Below, in pieces: positions 24,164 through 33,237 of a DNA stretch of 64,000 bases. The notes beneath the pieces were generated by a model. It ran no database searches, had not been told where the DNA came from, and saw only the letters and a list, made by a program, of their open reading frames with translations. Source of the DNA: G965197555 sp965197555. GTDB taxonomy: Bacteria; Chloroflexota; Dehalococcoidia; Lucifugimonadales; UBA3495. How positions within the stretch are numbered: the first letter of the stretch is position 1; every line of letters begins with the position of its first letter. The position numbers and the translations under genes are program-made. The DNA is taken from the NCBI GenBank assembly GCA_965197555.1, contig OZ240213.1, forward strand, positions 1,426,001-1,490,000. Reading direction: 5' to 3'.

Positions 24164-24559
24164 ATGAGCATCGTAGGGCTGGACCATATAGTGGTAAACA
24201 CCAAGGACGTGGACCGGGCGATAGGTTTCTACCAGGATATCCTGGGAATGGAGATATTGAGGTTGGAACAGTTCCGGGAGGGTAAAGTGGGCTTCGTGTC
24301 CGCCCGGGTCTCGGATGAGATCATAATCGACATACGGCCGGACACGTCCGGAGAAGCCGTCACCCCCAACATGGACCATTTCTGCCTGGTCCTGGGTCCC
24401 ACCGACATGAACAAGCTGCACGCCGACCTGATAGCCAAGGGTGTCTCAGCAGAGGAGGATGTGCGCCCTGCTTGGGGAGCCCAAGGCTACGGGGAGCAGT
24501 TCAAAATATGGGACCCTGAAGGCAACAAGATAGAGCTTCGCTGCTACGGACCGTTATAG
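24164..24559 (+). CDS. VOC superfamily (glyoxalase/extradiol dioxygenase-like) protein
   Basis: 131 residues, a single vicinal-oxygen-chelate unit made of two beta-alpha-beta-beta-beta modules. Candidate metal ligands are H8 in GLDHIVVNT, the His in NMDHFCLVLG and the Glu in GNKIELR. Enzymes of this type include glyoxalase I, dioxygenases, epimerases and resistance proteins; the substrate is not readable. AAGGAGG lies just upstream of the ATG. It converges on a luciferase-like monooxygenase, with a shared bidirectional terminator between. Confidence 0.85.
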   Translation: MSIVGLDHIVVNTKDVDRAIGFYQDILGMEILRLEQFREGKVGFVSARVSDEIIIDIRPDTSGEAVTPNMDHFCLVLGPTDMNKLHADLIAKGVSAEEDVRPAWGAQGYGEQFKIWDPEGNKIELRCYGPL

Positions 24560-24634
24560 CCGTCAGGCCCTGGACGAAAGACGGCGGTAGGCGCCGTTGG
24601 CGCAATGTGCGGTTGACGTTGCAATGAATAATAT

Positions 24635-24666
24635 ATATCGCCCAGATCGAGCGGTCTGGGCGATAT
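24635..24666. terminator. Bidirectional terminator between VOC and monooxygenase genes
   Basis: A perfect 12-bp stem ATATCGCCCAGA/TCTGGGCGATAT with an 8-nt loop. AT-rich flanks on both sides provide short U-runs for both directions. Confidence 0.7.
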
Positions 24667-24723
24667 TCTTAGGCCGCGACGACATAGCCGGGGGCCAATT
24701 TCAGGAGGATTGATCCATCTCCC

Positions 24724-25830
24724 CTAGTCCCCGGTCAGGTCGGCCACTTGGGGCATGACCTCTTCTGCTAGCAAGCGCATGGACTTTTCGTAGGCTGGCC
24801 TGTTCTCCGAGTGGTCGAAGGTGAGCCAGAGGATGGTGCCGAAGCCGCCCACCATCTCGTACAGGTCCCGGAGCTTGTTTGCCACTGTGTTGGGTGAGCC
24901 CACCAGCCAGAGGTGGTCCGCCATATACTCTAGAGTTACGTCCTCGTCCGGAATGCTCTCATCGTGCTTCATAAACCGTAGGAACGGGTACGCGCCGAAG
25001 GAGAAAAGAGGATGCAGGTATTCTCGCCAGGCCCTACCCAGCATTCCGTTCAAGGCACCGTCCCGGGCTTCCTCGTCGGTGTCCGCAACCCAGATGTCTC
25101 TTACTATGCGCCATTCGCTGCGGGACGGTGGTTTCCGGCCGGTGTTCCTGGCCCCCTCTTCCACGGCATCCCAATGGCTGGCGACGTAGACAGCATTGAG
25201 GCCCAGGCTCATAGGAATGTAGCCCCGTTCCCCAGCTATTTTCAAGGTGTCGGAACCCGGACTTGCTGCCGCTACCCCGATGGGTGGGTGGGGTTTCTGG
25301 AAGGGCGCCAGGAAAGTCTTTAGAGTGCCATACTCGTATTCCTTGGGGTCTGGAATGTTGAAGTTCCAGTACTTGCCTTTGTACTGGAAGGGGCCGCCCA
25401 GGTGTTCCCAAACGCTGAGGATAATGTCCAGGGACTCACGCGTCATCTCTCTGTGCTGTCCGGCAGCCATGTCGACATCGAACATCTCGTGGTCGGACGG
25501 GAGTCCACCGGAGCCGATTCCGAACATGAAGCGGCCCTGGCCAAGATGGTCCATGTATGCCACACGATGGGCCAACTCCACGGGGTGGTGGAAGGGAAGC
25601 AGGTGCGCGCCGGTGCCCAGCTTGATATTGTTGGTACGCATCAACGCCTGAGCGATCAACAGGTCCGGGGCTGGAACGGGTTCCCATGGCGCCGTGAAGT
25701 GCTCACCGATCCATGCCTCGCTGTAGTGCAGATTGTCGGCCATCGAAAGTACATCCAGGTCCCATTGGTGCCCCTCAAAAGTGTCCCGTTCGGGGGGATG
25801 GGACGGCATCAAGAATAGGCCTGCTTTCAT
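24724..25830 (-). CDS. Luciferase-like flavin-dependent monooxygenase
   Basis: 368 residues; GGAGG is 4 nt before the ATG. LLM features are YSEAWIGEHFTAPWEPVPAPDLL, IKLGTGAHLLPFHHPVELAHRVAYMDHLGQGRFMFGIGSGG and a late 'GSPNTVANKLRDLYEMVGGFGTILW'. The pattern is closest to limonene- or alkanal-monooxygenase-like group members. It would use reduced flavin and O2; substrate unknown. A ~117-bp duplicate of its 3' end lies at 23962-24078. Confidence 0.9.
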   Translation of the reverse strand: MKAGLFLMPSHPPERDTFEGHQWDLDVLSMADNLHYSEAWIGEHFTAPWEPVPAPDLLIAQALMRTNNIKLGTGAHLLPFHHPVELAHRVAYMDHLGQGRFMFGIGSGGLPSDHEMFDVDMAAGQHREMTRESLDIILSVWEHLGGPFQYKGKYWNFNIPDPKEYEYGTLKTFLAPFQKPHPPIGVAAASPGSDTLKIAGERGYIPMSLGLNAVYVASHWDAVEEGARNTGRKPPSRSEWRIVRDIWVADTDEEARDGALNGMLGRAWREYLHPLFSFGAYPFLRFMKHDESIPDEDVTLEYMADHLWLVGSPNTVANKLRDLYEMVGGFGTILWLTFDHSENRPAYEKSMRLLAEEVMPQVADLTGD

Positions 25831-26043
25831 GTTTCCTCCGAACTCTAGATGTCACACTTTGCTATTTTGAACCATAGTCCTATCCATCGTTCCAGTCAAC
25901 TTTCAGTGAGCCGGGGCTCAAGAGAGGCATAGGCCATTTAGATTGAATAAACGCGGGGAGCCTCTAATTAGCGGCTTCGGCTCGCAGTGAGTTGTATTGG
26001 CGGTGTGCAAATTTCTAAGGGGTCAGCCGCCTCCACCAATTCC

Positions 26044-27366
26044 TTAAAGCGCGGGTGTTGCAGCCTCGGACCCGGGTCGGTGCTGGCGGATGCTGGCAAG
26101 AAAGTCGCTCGGTCCCCGGTCTACTCGGTCCCCTGCCAGGAAGACCTCCTCAACGTCCAATAATGCGTTGATGTCCTCCAAGGGGTTCCCGGCGACTACA
26201 ATCACATCGGCCTCCTTCCCCGGTTCCAGGGTGCCGACCAAATCGTCGATTCCGATGGACTTGGCCGCTTCGCTAGTCACCGAAAGGATACCCTTCATCG
26301 GGTTAAGTCCGGCCATCACCAGGCACTCGGTCTCGTAGACAGTGTTGCCTAGTTGATAGTCGCCCCAGGATGCATCCGATCCGGTAACCAAAGTCAGGCC
26401 CATATGGATCAATTGGTCCAGGTGTTGGTAGCGCACATCCAATTCGCTACTTATTCTGTCCAAGTCTGCTTGTTCTACCGGAGTCAGGCCCTGGACTTCT
26501 TTCTTCTTCTGCAACGACCAAATTCGTGATCGGGCTACATGAACGGTGGGATTCACGATCGCGCCCTGCGCGGCAATCCGGTCCGCGACCTCCGGCCGAA
26601 ACTTCAAGGAATTGTCCGGCTCCCTAAAGAAACAGTGGACGATCATGTCGACGCCAGCGTCCAGAGAGTTGATGATTCCGTGGGTTGAGGTGCAGTGGGC
26701 CGCGGTCAGTTTGCCAAATTTATGGGCTTCGCCGGTAATGGCTCTGAGCTCCTCCACAGTAAATGATGGCAGTAACGGGAAAGAGGTGCGCGTGCTGCCC
26801 CCGGTAGCGGTGATTTTGATGTAGTCGGCGCCCTCCTGGATGAGCTGACGGGTGGCGGCCACCGCCTCTACCTGCCCGGTGACTTCGGTGCCAAAGTACC
26901 CCAGGTGGCCGCCAACAATTGCAATAGGGCGGCCGCAGAGGACCATCCGAGGTCCCGGGGTTATGCCCATCTGAACGGCGTCACGGACTCGGAACATGGT
27001 CTGGTTCTTGGCGCCGTTGTCGCGGATAGAGGTTATACCGGAATAGAGACTGGCTTTAGCGTTTCGGGCTGACTGAAGCACCAACACCTCATCCGGCAAA
27101 GTCGCTAGATCGTCTCCCTGGCGTCCGTCTCCAAAGCCGTTGTGGTGGGTATGAGCGTCGACCAAGCCAGGGAGCACCGTCTTGTCCGGAAACCCATATA
27201 CTTCCACCGTGGCGCCTTCCGGCGCGATAACATCTTTGGCTGGGCCAACGGCCACGATCTTGGTGCCACTGATCAGCACAGCCCCTTGTTCGATGGGCGG
27301 TCCACCCTTGGCGTCGATTATTCGGCCTGCCGTGATGAGCTTGTAAACCCCAGGTGTATCTACCAC
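26044..27366 (-). CDS. Metal-dependent amidohydrolase (imidazolonepropionase-like)
   Basis: 440 residues, start GTG at 27366 with a GGGGGG tract just upstream. The amidohydrolase fold is clear: an N-terminal beta-sandwich (TAGRIIDAKGGPPIEQGAVLI), metal motif VDAHTHHNG, a probable carboxylated or ligand Lys in YIKITATGG, His ligands in AAHCTSTHG and VHCFF, and catalytic Asp in TGSDASWGDYQ. The end returns to the sandwich (LEPGKEADVIVVAGNPLEDI). Such enzymes hydrolyse C-N bonds in cyclic amides or dipeptides (prolidase- and imidazolonepropionase-like). Specific substrate not assignable. Confidence 0.9.
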   Translation of the reverse strand: MVDTPGVYKLITAGRIIDAKGGPPIEQGAVLISGTKIVAVGPAKDVIAPEGATVEVYGFPDKTVLPGLVDAHTHHNGFGDGRQGDDLATLPDEVLVLQSARNAKASLYSGITSIRDNGAKNQTMFRVRDAVQMGITPGPRMVLCGRPIAIVGGHLGYFGTEVTGQVEAVAATRQLIQEGADYIKITATGGSTRTSFPLLPSFTVEELRAITGEAHKFGKLTAAHCTSTHGIINSLDAGVDMIVHCFFREPDNSLKFRPEVADRIAAQGAIVNPTVHVARSRIWSLQKKKEVQGLTPVEQADLDRISSELDVRYQHLDQLIHMGLTLVTGSDASWGDYQLGNTVYETECLVMAGLNPMKGILSVTSEAAKSIGIDDLVGTLEPGKEADVIVVAGNPLEDINALLDVEEVFLAGDRVDRGPSDFLASIRQHRPGSEAATPAL

Positions 27367-27624
27367 ATTCCCCCCTTGATACAGCGGTACCGGGTTATCA
27401 TTGGTTAAGTGCGACGAAATTCAGAGTATTGAGGATAGTGGGCGTATCTAAACGGCGCATCTGTAGCAAGTTTCGCACTTTGGACCGGTGGTGGCAACCT
27501 TGCGTCTGTTGGTGTCCCACTTCCGGAAATACCCTAGACACGATGGAGCCTTTGCTCGAGAAGGGTGCTACTTTGGGGAGCTGGGGCGAAACCAAGGCCG
27601 ACAACGATGGCAAGCGGCGGCTTG

Positions 27625-27819
27625 CTAGGGGAGGTTCAGGGGCGTGAAGTCGCCGGTATCAGGATCGTAAGAATACAATCCGCCGGTGCCAGGCTTGGAG
27701 GCGATCAGGGTGTGCACTACCCGATACTCGTCGTCGTAGCTGAAGATGTATGGCTTTTCCCAGTCTTCCGGCGGGAGCGATTCCAGGATTATTTGCAGTT
27801 CCTCTTTAGTCCGGTCCAT
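27625..27819 (-). CDS. Small conserved-looking hypothetical protein
   Basis: 64 residues from the ATG at 27819; a TTG eight codons upstream is possible. It has a helix (TKEELQIILESLPPEDW) then a strand-rich tail ending SYDPDTGDFTPLNLP. No family is recognised and the Shine-Dalgarno is weak. Coding is suggested by its protein-like composition, with little overlap by better frames. Intergenic DNA around it (27367-27624, 27820-27990) shows nothing else. Confidence 0.45.
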   Translation of the reverse strand: MDRTKEELQIILESLPPEDWEKPYIFSYDDEYRVVHTLIASKPGTGGLYSYDPDTGDFTPLNLP

Positions 27820-27989
27820 ATCAACTCTGTCCAGTGAACTCAACCCGGTGGAATACTATCCGGGATAGCTCGCGCTAATTAGTGGCATTCTATCACAGGG
27901 GCAGCAAGCACCAACGAGACCTGGGCACATCACAACTCATACCCCACCCCGGACTCGATAGGGATCTGCGCTCTACTGGTTGTGTGTCG

Positions 27990-29424
27990 TAGTTCAGTAA
28001 AGGTGTCACCCCTAATGGTTCAATGATTTAGTCACTATGGGGGTCCGCCAAGGGTGTTGGGGGCCTGGTCTGTGGACTGGGGGCTTGGGGTTGCTTGCTT
28101 GGTTAGGAACAGGATTAGGCCGCTCCCGCTGCTGGGGCGGTCCTTGGAGCGCCCGGTCTTCCGAACCAGCAATACCTTCCCCGGCTATGCTTGGTCGCCA
28201 GGGATTGTCCCGGCTGCGGAGCACCACCGGCAGAGGCGGCGCTTCTTGAGTGGCAACGACCTTCCCCTGATAGACCACCGAGAAGCTGCCGTCCAACAGC
28301 TCCCGCACCTCTACCCGAGCCCGGGCGTAGCTAAGGCGCTCCGGTCCCGGCAGCAACTGCAGCGTATGCTCTTCCAGCTTCACTGTGTTGTCGTTGGCCA
28401 CGGTTCGTTGGTACTTGAAGCAGAGCATCCCGGCCAGTCCGCCGCTGCCCGCCGCTGCCCGGTAGGCGCTGCCGGGCTGGGCCGGGGGTACAGCAAAGCA
28501 CCGGTTGAACCGGGGCAGATATTCCCATAGCCCCCGGTTGGCCTCCTCTAGGGTGTTGGCCTTCTTGAGCCTCAGTTCGCTGACGAGACGGTCCTGCAAG
28601 GTGCCGAACAACCTTTCCACCCGGCCCTTGGCTTGAGGCGACAGGGCCACGATGGACTCGATCCCCAGTTCCTTTAGCGCCCGGCCGAACTGGGTTGGTT
28701 GGCGCTCCCCGGCCAATTGCTCCGCCACCGTCTCCCGCTGCTTCGGGTTCACCTGGAAGATGCTGTGACGGTCGGAGTAGATGGCTAGGGGTAGGCCCTT
28801 GCGGCCGGCGATCTCCCTCAATAGCAGAAAGTAGCCATGGGCGTCCTCCTGCTCCCGGAACAACGCATAGGGAATGGTGCCGGTGGCATCATCTACCGCT
28901 GCCAAAAGGGTCAGGTAGGCCCCCCGGCCCTCCAGCCAATCGTGGCGGCTGCCGTCAACTTGCAGCAGCATCCCCTCCTGGGGGTAGCGTTCCCTACGCT
29001 GGCGGTGTTGGGGTCTGCGACGCCTTCTGGGGTTGGGCACCCCGGCCTCTTGAAGGAGGCGCCGCACAGTAGAGCGGCTCAATCGCAGCCCCTCCCTTTC
29101 CTCCAGTGCATCCCGCAAATGGTGGTGATTCAACCCAGCGTATGGCCCTCGGGCCAACTCGACCACCCGGTTCCTGGTCTCCTCCCCGATGCGGTGGACC
29201 GGCTTCCGTCCTCGGTTGCCGTGGGCCAGGGCAGCCACACCCTCCTTCCTGTAGGCCGCCAACAGCCGACGCTCCTGCCGCAAGGACAGTCCCATCAGCC
29301 CGGCAGCCTCCTCCCCTGTGAGTAGTCCCCGTTCCACCCGGTTAAGCACCATTGCCCTTTGTTGCTCCTTGTCCTTTAACGTTACCGCCACCCTTTCCAT
29401 AGAGTGACATTTTCACCGAACTCT
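27990..29424 (-). mobile_element. Insertion sequence of the ISNCY (IS1202-like) type
   Basis: One transposase gene fills the element. Imperfect terminal inverted repeats flank it. GTTCAGTAAAGGTGTCAC at 27992-28009 pairs with the reverse complement of 29404-29421 (GTTCGGTGAAAATGTCAC), 14 of 18 identical. The transposase stop lies 2 nt inside the left end. The exact outer ends and target duplication cannot be fixed by eye. Confidence 0.75.
28012..29400 (-). CDS. ISNCY-family transposase with integrase core
   Basis: 462 residues. N-terminal helix-turn-helix (LLTGEEAAGLMGLSLRQERRL) is followed by a second HTH (HHHLRDALEEREGLRLSRSTVRRLL). The rve/integrase core has catalytic acids in LQVDGSRHDW (first Asp), IYSDRHSIF (second Asp) and GRVERLFGTLQDRLVSEL (Glu), the DDE triad. 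The length and the 'FNRCFAVPPAQPGSAYR' stretch fit IS1202-like ISNCY transposases. The frame is intact, so the element may be active. The C-terminal Pro/Arg-rich tail is longer than needed. Its composition is more GC-rich than most neighbours. Confidence 0.88.
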   Translation of the reverse strand: MERVAVTLKDKEQQRAMVLNRVERGLLTGEEAAGLMGLSLRQERRLLAAYRKEGVAALAHGNRGRKPVHRIGEETRNRVVELARGPYAGLNHHHLRDALEEREGLRLSRSTVRRLLQEAGVPNPRRRRRPQHRQRRERYPQEGMLLQVDGSRHDWLEGRGAYLTLLAAVDDATGTIPYALFREQEDAHGYFLLLREIAGRKGLPLAIYSDRHSIFQVNPKQRETVAEQLAGERQPTQFGRALKELGIESIVALSPQAKGRVERLFGTLQDRLVSELRLKKANTLEEANRGLWEYLPRFNRCFAVPPAQPGSAYRAAAGSGGLAGMLCFKYQRTVANDNTVKLEEHTLQLLPGPERLSYARARVEVRELLDGSFSVVYQGKVVATQEAPPLPVVLRSRDNPWRPSIAGEGIAGSEDRALQGPPQQRERPNPVPNQASNPKPPVHRPGPQHPWRTPIVTKSLNH

Positions 29425-29462
29425 TAGCCCATGTCATAATCACTGGTCTAACACAGGTTGTG

Positions 29463-29491
29463 TTGCCAAGGCATAGCCCGTTTGCTACACT
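29463..29491 (+). promoter_or_regulatory. Sigma-70 type promoter of the FAH-family gene
   Basis: TTGCCA (29463-29468), 17-bp spacer, TACACT (29486-29491). Start near 29498, about 54 nt before the ATG. It lies just outside the insertion sequence. Confidence 0.5.
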
Positions 29492-29551
29492 CGGGGCGCT
29501 CCCGGCGAGGGTTTCAATTAACCCCATTACGAGGGCTTGAGAGGAGAGATC

Positions 29552-30460
29552 ATGAAGCTGGTATTGTTTGACGAGTACAAGCTGGGCGTGCTTCAAGACG
29601 GCCGGGTCTTGGATGCCATGGAAGCCTTGGAAGGACAGGTTTTTCGTCGGCCTCAGGACCTTATGGAGGAAGTCATCACTCGTTGGGACGAGTTAAAGCC
29701 GAGAATTGAGGCGGCCGTACAAGGGAAAGAAGGCGTGGCGGTCACAGAGGTGAAACTTAGGGCGCCGGTGCCCAAGCCATCCAAGCTGATTTGCGCTGCG
29801 GTGAACTATTTGGAGTTCGGGCAGCGGGAGCCAGCGGTGTTGGATGCTTTCCTGAAGTCTCCAAACGCGGTCATTGGTACGGGAAACACCTGCGAGCTAC
29901 CCCCCGCACCGGCCACTGTATTCCACCATGAGCCCGAGTTGGCCTTTGTCGTAGGCAAGACAGCCACCAAGGTCAGTCAGTCCGACGCCATGTCCCACAT
30001 ATTCGGGTATTGTAACTTCCTGGATATGTCGGCGCGAGGGTTACAAGGGGCGGTGGGGAATAGCTTCTTTCTCGGCAAATGCTGGGATACCTTCGCTCCC
30101 ATGGGCCCGGCTCTGGTTACCGCCGACGAAATCGCTGACCCCCACGAGCTACAAGTCAAGCTGTGGAACAATGACAATCCCATGCATGATTACCCCACCA
30201 GTGACATGGCCCACCGCATTCCGGAGCTGATTTCCGAGTTCTCTAAAATCACCACACTGGAGCCGGGGGATGTAATTGCCACCGGCACTAACCACCAACA
30301 GATCGGCGCGGTACAGGATGGCGACGTAATCCGCATGGAAATCCAAGAGTTGGGGCCTCCCTTGGTCATACGGGTCAGCGACCCCTCGAAGCGGGAATGG
30401 CCACGGGGCATCGATACCGAGATGGCAGCCAGGGTGATTGCCGCAGCCCCTCGGCGCTAG
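29552..30460 (+). CDS. Fumarylacetoacetate hydrolase (FAH) family protein
   Basis: 302 residues from the ATG at 29552, preceded by GAGGAGAG; an in-frame ATG at 29537 is less well placed. FAH motifs: KLICAAVNYLEFG, metal ligands in FHHEPELAFVVGK (two Glu) and a third acid in WDTFAPMGPALVT/D. The end has ISEFSKITTLEPGDVIATGTNHQQIG. Family members cleave C-C bonds or decarboxylate/tautomerise keto acids late in aromatic degradation (fumarylpyruvate hydrolase, HpcE-like). That suits the oxygenases elsewhere in the window, but no direct pathway partner adjoins. Confidence 0.88.
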   Translation: MKLVLFDEYKLGVLQDGRVLDAMEALEGQVFRRPQDLMEEVITRWDELKPRIEAAVQGKEGVAVTEVKLRAPVPKPSKLICAAVNYLEFGQREPAVLDAFLKSPNAVIGTGNTCELPPAPATVFHHEPELAFVVGKTATKVSQSDAMSHIFGYCNFLDMSARGLQGAVGNSFFLGKCWDTFAPMGPALVTADEIADPHELQVKLWNNDNPMHDYPTSDMAHRIPELISEFSKITTLEPGDVIATGTNHQQIGAVQDGDVIRMEIQELGPPLVIRVSDPSKREWPRGIDTEMAARVIAAAPRR

Positions 30461-30494
30461 TACACCAGGGCTAACTTTTGCTGAAGGCCGGGGC

Positions 30495-30528
30495 TTGACA
30501 CTGCGCCAGTGTACTTCGCTGGCGTCAA
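30495..30528 (+). terminator. Stem-loop after the FAH-family gene
   Basis: TTGAC/GTCAA and CGCCAG/CTGGCG stack with a 4-nt bulge; the loop is about 9 nt. No T-run. The remainder of 30461-30774 shows no gene. Confidence 0.45.
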
Positions 30529-30774
30529 AGCATCTATACAACCGCGCTGGGTAAGCCGGAATGCCGGTCCGTTAGGATTGCTGAGTGCTATCGAGGTGGT
30601 GCCTAGGCAGGTGCAGGCCTTGTGGTGAATCTGAGCGAGTCAGGGTCCTCCAACGGAAGCCAGTTCGTCGACCAATAACCGCGTTGACCGTGCCCTACAA
30701 ACGGCTAAGGCCACGAGAATACTTCGCCGCCACACCCGGCTCAATTGACAGACAGCAATGTTAATGGAGGGCCT

Positions 30775-31938
30775 ATGAGTTTAAAAGCCGAGACCCGGAG
30801 GATCATAGAGGACCAACGGAAGCAACTTATCTCCTTGAGCCACCGCATTCACGCTAACCCGGAAGTTGGTTTCGAAGAAGTACAGTGCTCGGCCTGGGTT
30901 TCCGAAGCGTTATCGGGCGCAGGCTTTGCTATCCAGTCGGGAGTTGGCGGCCTGCCCACTTCCTTCGTGGCCACGACCGGCAGCGGCCCGCTGCACCTGG
31001 CTATATGCGCTGAGTACGATAGCTTGCCGGCCATCGGCCACGCCTGCGGCCACAATATAATCGCCGCTATGGCTGTAGGCGCTGCTGTCGGAATCGCTAA
31101 GGCTGTTGACGAGGCAGGACTAACGGTCAGCGTAATAGGTACGCCCGCGGAGGAAGTGGGCAACAACGGCGGCAAGATTCAACTCTTGGAACAAGGTGTC
31201 TTCAAGGGTGCCCACGCGGCTATGATGGTCCACCCAGCCCCATTCGACGTTGTCACGCCGAAAATTATTGCTGCTTCCATGTTTGACGTTCACTACAGAG
31301 GAAAAGAGGCCCATGCCGCCGCGTTTCCAGAGCTGGGGATCAATGCCGCCGACGCTCTGACCATCGCCCAAACTTCCATAGGCCTTCTTCGCCAACATAT
31401 CAGGGCCCCGGACCGAATTCATGGGATCGTGACCAAGGGTGGTGACGCGCCGAATATCGTGCCAGCCAACACCAGCGGCAGGTTCATGGTCCGCTCCGAC
31501 ACAGTAGACGAAATGCTGGCGGTTCGGGACAAGGTGTACCGTTGTTTTGAAGCAGGCGCCCTAGCCACCGGCTCGACCATGGAAATCACCGGTGGGGACA
31601 AGCCATACTCAGAGATGCGCCACGACCCGGCGATGGCCGCGGTCTACCGCCGTAACGCTGAAGAGTTGGGCAGGGTGTTCCCCGACCTGGGAGCCGTGAT
31701 AGAGAGAGCGGCTGCGTCAACAGACATGGGCAACGTGTCCTTGGCCCTGCCGTCGATCCACCCCATGATTGGCATTGACTCCTTGCCGGCGGTCAACCAC
31801 CAACCGGAGTTTACGGCGCATTGCATTTCCGAAGCCGCGGATAAAGCGGTGTTGGATGGAGCAATGGCAATGGCATGGACGGCCATCGACATTGCTGCCG
31901 ATTCGGAGCTACGAGACCGGCTTCTGTCTGGAGCATAA
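30775..31938 (+). CDS. M20-family amidohydrolase/peptidase (AbgB-like)
   Basis: 387 residues from ATG 30775 with GGAGGG just upstream. M20D-type motifs are HRIHANPEVGFEE, the metal site ICAEYDSLPAIGHACGHN (H89, H93 region), GTPAEEVGNNGGK (Glu pair) and a dimerisation domain with MFDVHYRGKEAHAA. Near the end STDMGNVSLALPSIHPMIG supplies the last ligand region. The profile fits p-aminobenzoyl-glutamate or N-acyl amino acid hydrolases more than carboxypeptidases. Cytoplasmic. It converges with the second PAC2 gene. Confidence 0.9.
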   Translation: MSLKAETRRIIEDQRKQLISLSHRIHANPEVGFEEVQCSAWVSEALSGAGFAIQSGVGGLPTSFVATTGSGPLHLAICAEYDSLPAIGHACGHNIIAAMAVGAAVGIAKAVDEAGLTVSVIGTPAEEVGNNGGKIQLLEQGVFKGAHAAMMVHPAPFDVVTPKIIAASMFDVHYRGKEAHAAAFPELGINAADALTIAQTSIGLLRQHIRAPDRIHGIVTKGGDAPNIVPANTSGRFMVRSDTVDEMLAVRDKVYRCFEAGALATGSTMEITGGDKPYSEMRHDPAMAAVYRRNAEELGRVFPDLGAVIERAAASTDMGNVSLALPSIHPMIGIDSLPAVNHQPEFTAHCISEAADKAVLDGAMAMAWTAIDIAADSELRDRLLSGA

Positions 31939-31960
31939 CCCCCCCGTGGAGCCGAGGGAA

Positions 31961-32905
31961 TCAGGTCTCCGATCCGGGCATGTTGCGAAGAATGTCTTCC
32001 AGGGTCTGGTCCAAGGCAGGGTCAAGATCCACAGGTTCTACGAAAGGCGTGTAGCTGTATTCGGTGCGGGAGCTGTCTATCACCTGCTTAGCCTCAGAGT
32101 TGGAAGCGCTGATCTTTTCCAGCCTGTCCAGGAGCTCTCGAGATTCCGTGTCGCCCAGCGACTCCAATTCTGACAGGTCGAGGTCAAGCTTGAATATGGA
32201 CCGCACCCTTCTCAAGATGTCATAGAACGACCGGTGGTCCGTGCTAATACCCACCTGCTCGTTGTTGCCGGTCATGAAGGGAAACAAGGGTGCCAGCGCC
32301 CCCAAGCGAAACATCTCAATGTCCGGATATTCGAAGTGGGCCAGGCTAATCAACGCCATGGCAATTGTTGGTCCCCTTCTACCCTCGCTACCATAGCTGG
32401 AGAACTGGACCCCGTACCGCTCCAGAACCTGCATCATTTCCGGCCTGCTATACACGCAGGTGATTCTGCGCTCCAGGTCTGGGGGGACCGGACCATTCAC
32501 CCCCTCCACGGCGACTGTTTGCTTGATGCCCAACTCTTTAATTGCCTGGAAGAAGGCCTCACCGAATAGGTCGATTCGGAACCAGGGCTCCTCACCGACG
32601 AATATGATCAGTCCATTGCCAGCGTCAAAAAAGCGGTTCTCCCTATGCATGGCCCTTGAGGGTAGCCCCTCTTCGTAGGCCACGCGAGGGCGGTAGGTAT
32701 CGTGAGTACCGGCTACCTGAAACGGGTAGCACATGTTTGCTACATCTGGTCCTAATTCACCAATCGGCTTGGCATTGAGCTTTTCGATGAGGTACCTGGG
32801 CAAGCCACCCGAGATTCCACCGCCATCAGACCACTGGCGGCGCCAACCGGCGATTAAGTAATGGGCCAGCGGTTTTTCATCGAATCTCACCAAGTCGTCT
32901 GCCAT
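31961..32905 (-). CDS. PAC2 family protein, paralogue of 6944-7894
   Basis: 314 residues, collinear with the first PAC2 gene: YLIAGWRRQWSDGGGISGGLP, CYPFQVAGTHDTYRPRVAYE, GLIIFVGEEPWFRIDLF and SYGSEGRRGPTIAMALISLAHFEYP. The clear conservation of aromatic and glycine residues between copies shows both are under selection. GGAG precedes the ATG. Function unknown; PAC2 proteins are structurally related to proteasome assembly chaperones. It converges on the M20 gene, 22 nt between stops. Confidence 0.8.
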   Translation of the reverse strand: MADDLVRFDEKPLAHYLIAGWRRQWSDGGGISGGLPRYLIEKLNAKPIGELGPDVANMCYPFQVAGTHDTYRPRVAYEEGLPSRAMHRENRFFDAGNGLIIFVGEEPWFRIDLFGEAFFQAIKELGIKQTVAVEGVNGPVPPDLERRITCVYSRPEMMQVLERYGVQFSSYGSEGRRGPTIAMALISLAHFEYPDIEMFRLGALAPLFPFMTGNNEQVGISTDHRSFYDILRRVRSIFKLDLDLSELESLGDTESRELLDRLEKISASNSEAKQVIDSSRTEYSYTPFVEPVDLDPALDQTLEDILRNMPGSET

Positions 32906-33237
32906 TGGTCACTCTCCTATAGTGCTTAAACCAACAGGACTTTCCGGCGAATGTGCATCATGTAGCTTACCAGATGTTCCGGTTGCCCGGCCAATAAGTT
33001 GCGCTGAACACCACAGAGTCACCGAGACGCAGAGATGCGAATGGTATAGTCTCTTGAGCCTCTGTGGCCCCTGTTGGGAGCCCTCGTAGCCGCTGGATTC
33101 GGGCAATGGTCGGTGACCAGGACCCGGGATGTGTTGTGCGCAATCAAGGGCCTGAATCCAGAAGAGCGTCTCCCTGCGTCTAGTATGGTATCCTAATTTC
33201 TAGGCTAGTTGAAAAAGTTTCGGTGGAGAATGAGCCA
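32906..33237. other. Intergenic region with a CACAGAG-type inverted motif
   Basis: Between divergent genes. CCACAGAG near 33011-33018 and CTCTGTGG near 33059-33066 are inverted, a motif common in degenerate repeats. No gene or clear promoter could be supported. Confidence 0.35.

Noticed and set aside
25980..26040. GCCTCCACCA resembling a tRNA 3' end
   Set aside because: No cloverleaf or T-arm could be folded upstream.
28037..29325. Long plus-strand frames opposite the transposase
   Set aside because: They are antisense shadows produced by GC-rich codons; the minus frame carries the DDE motifs.
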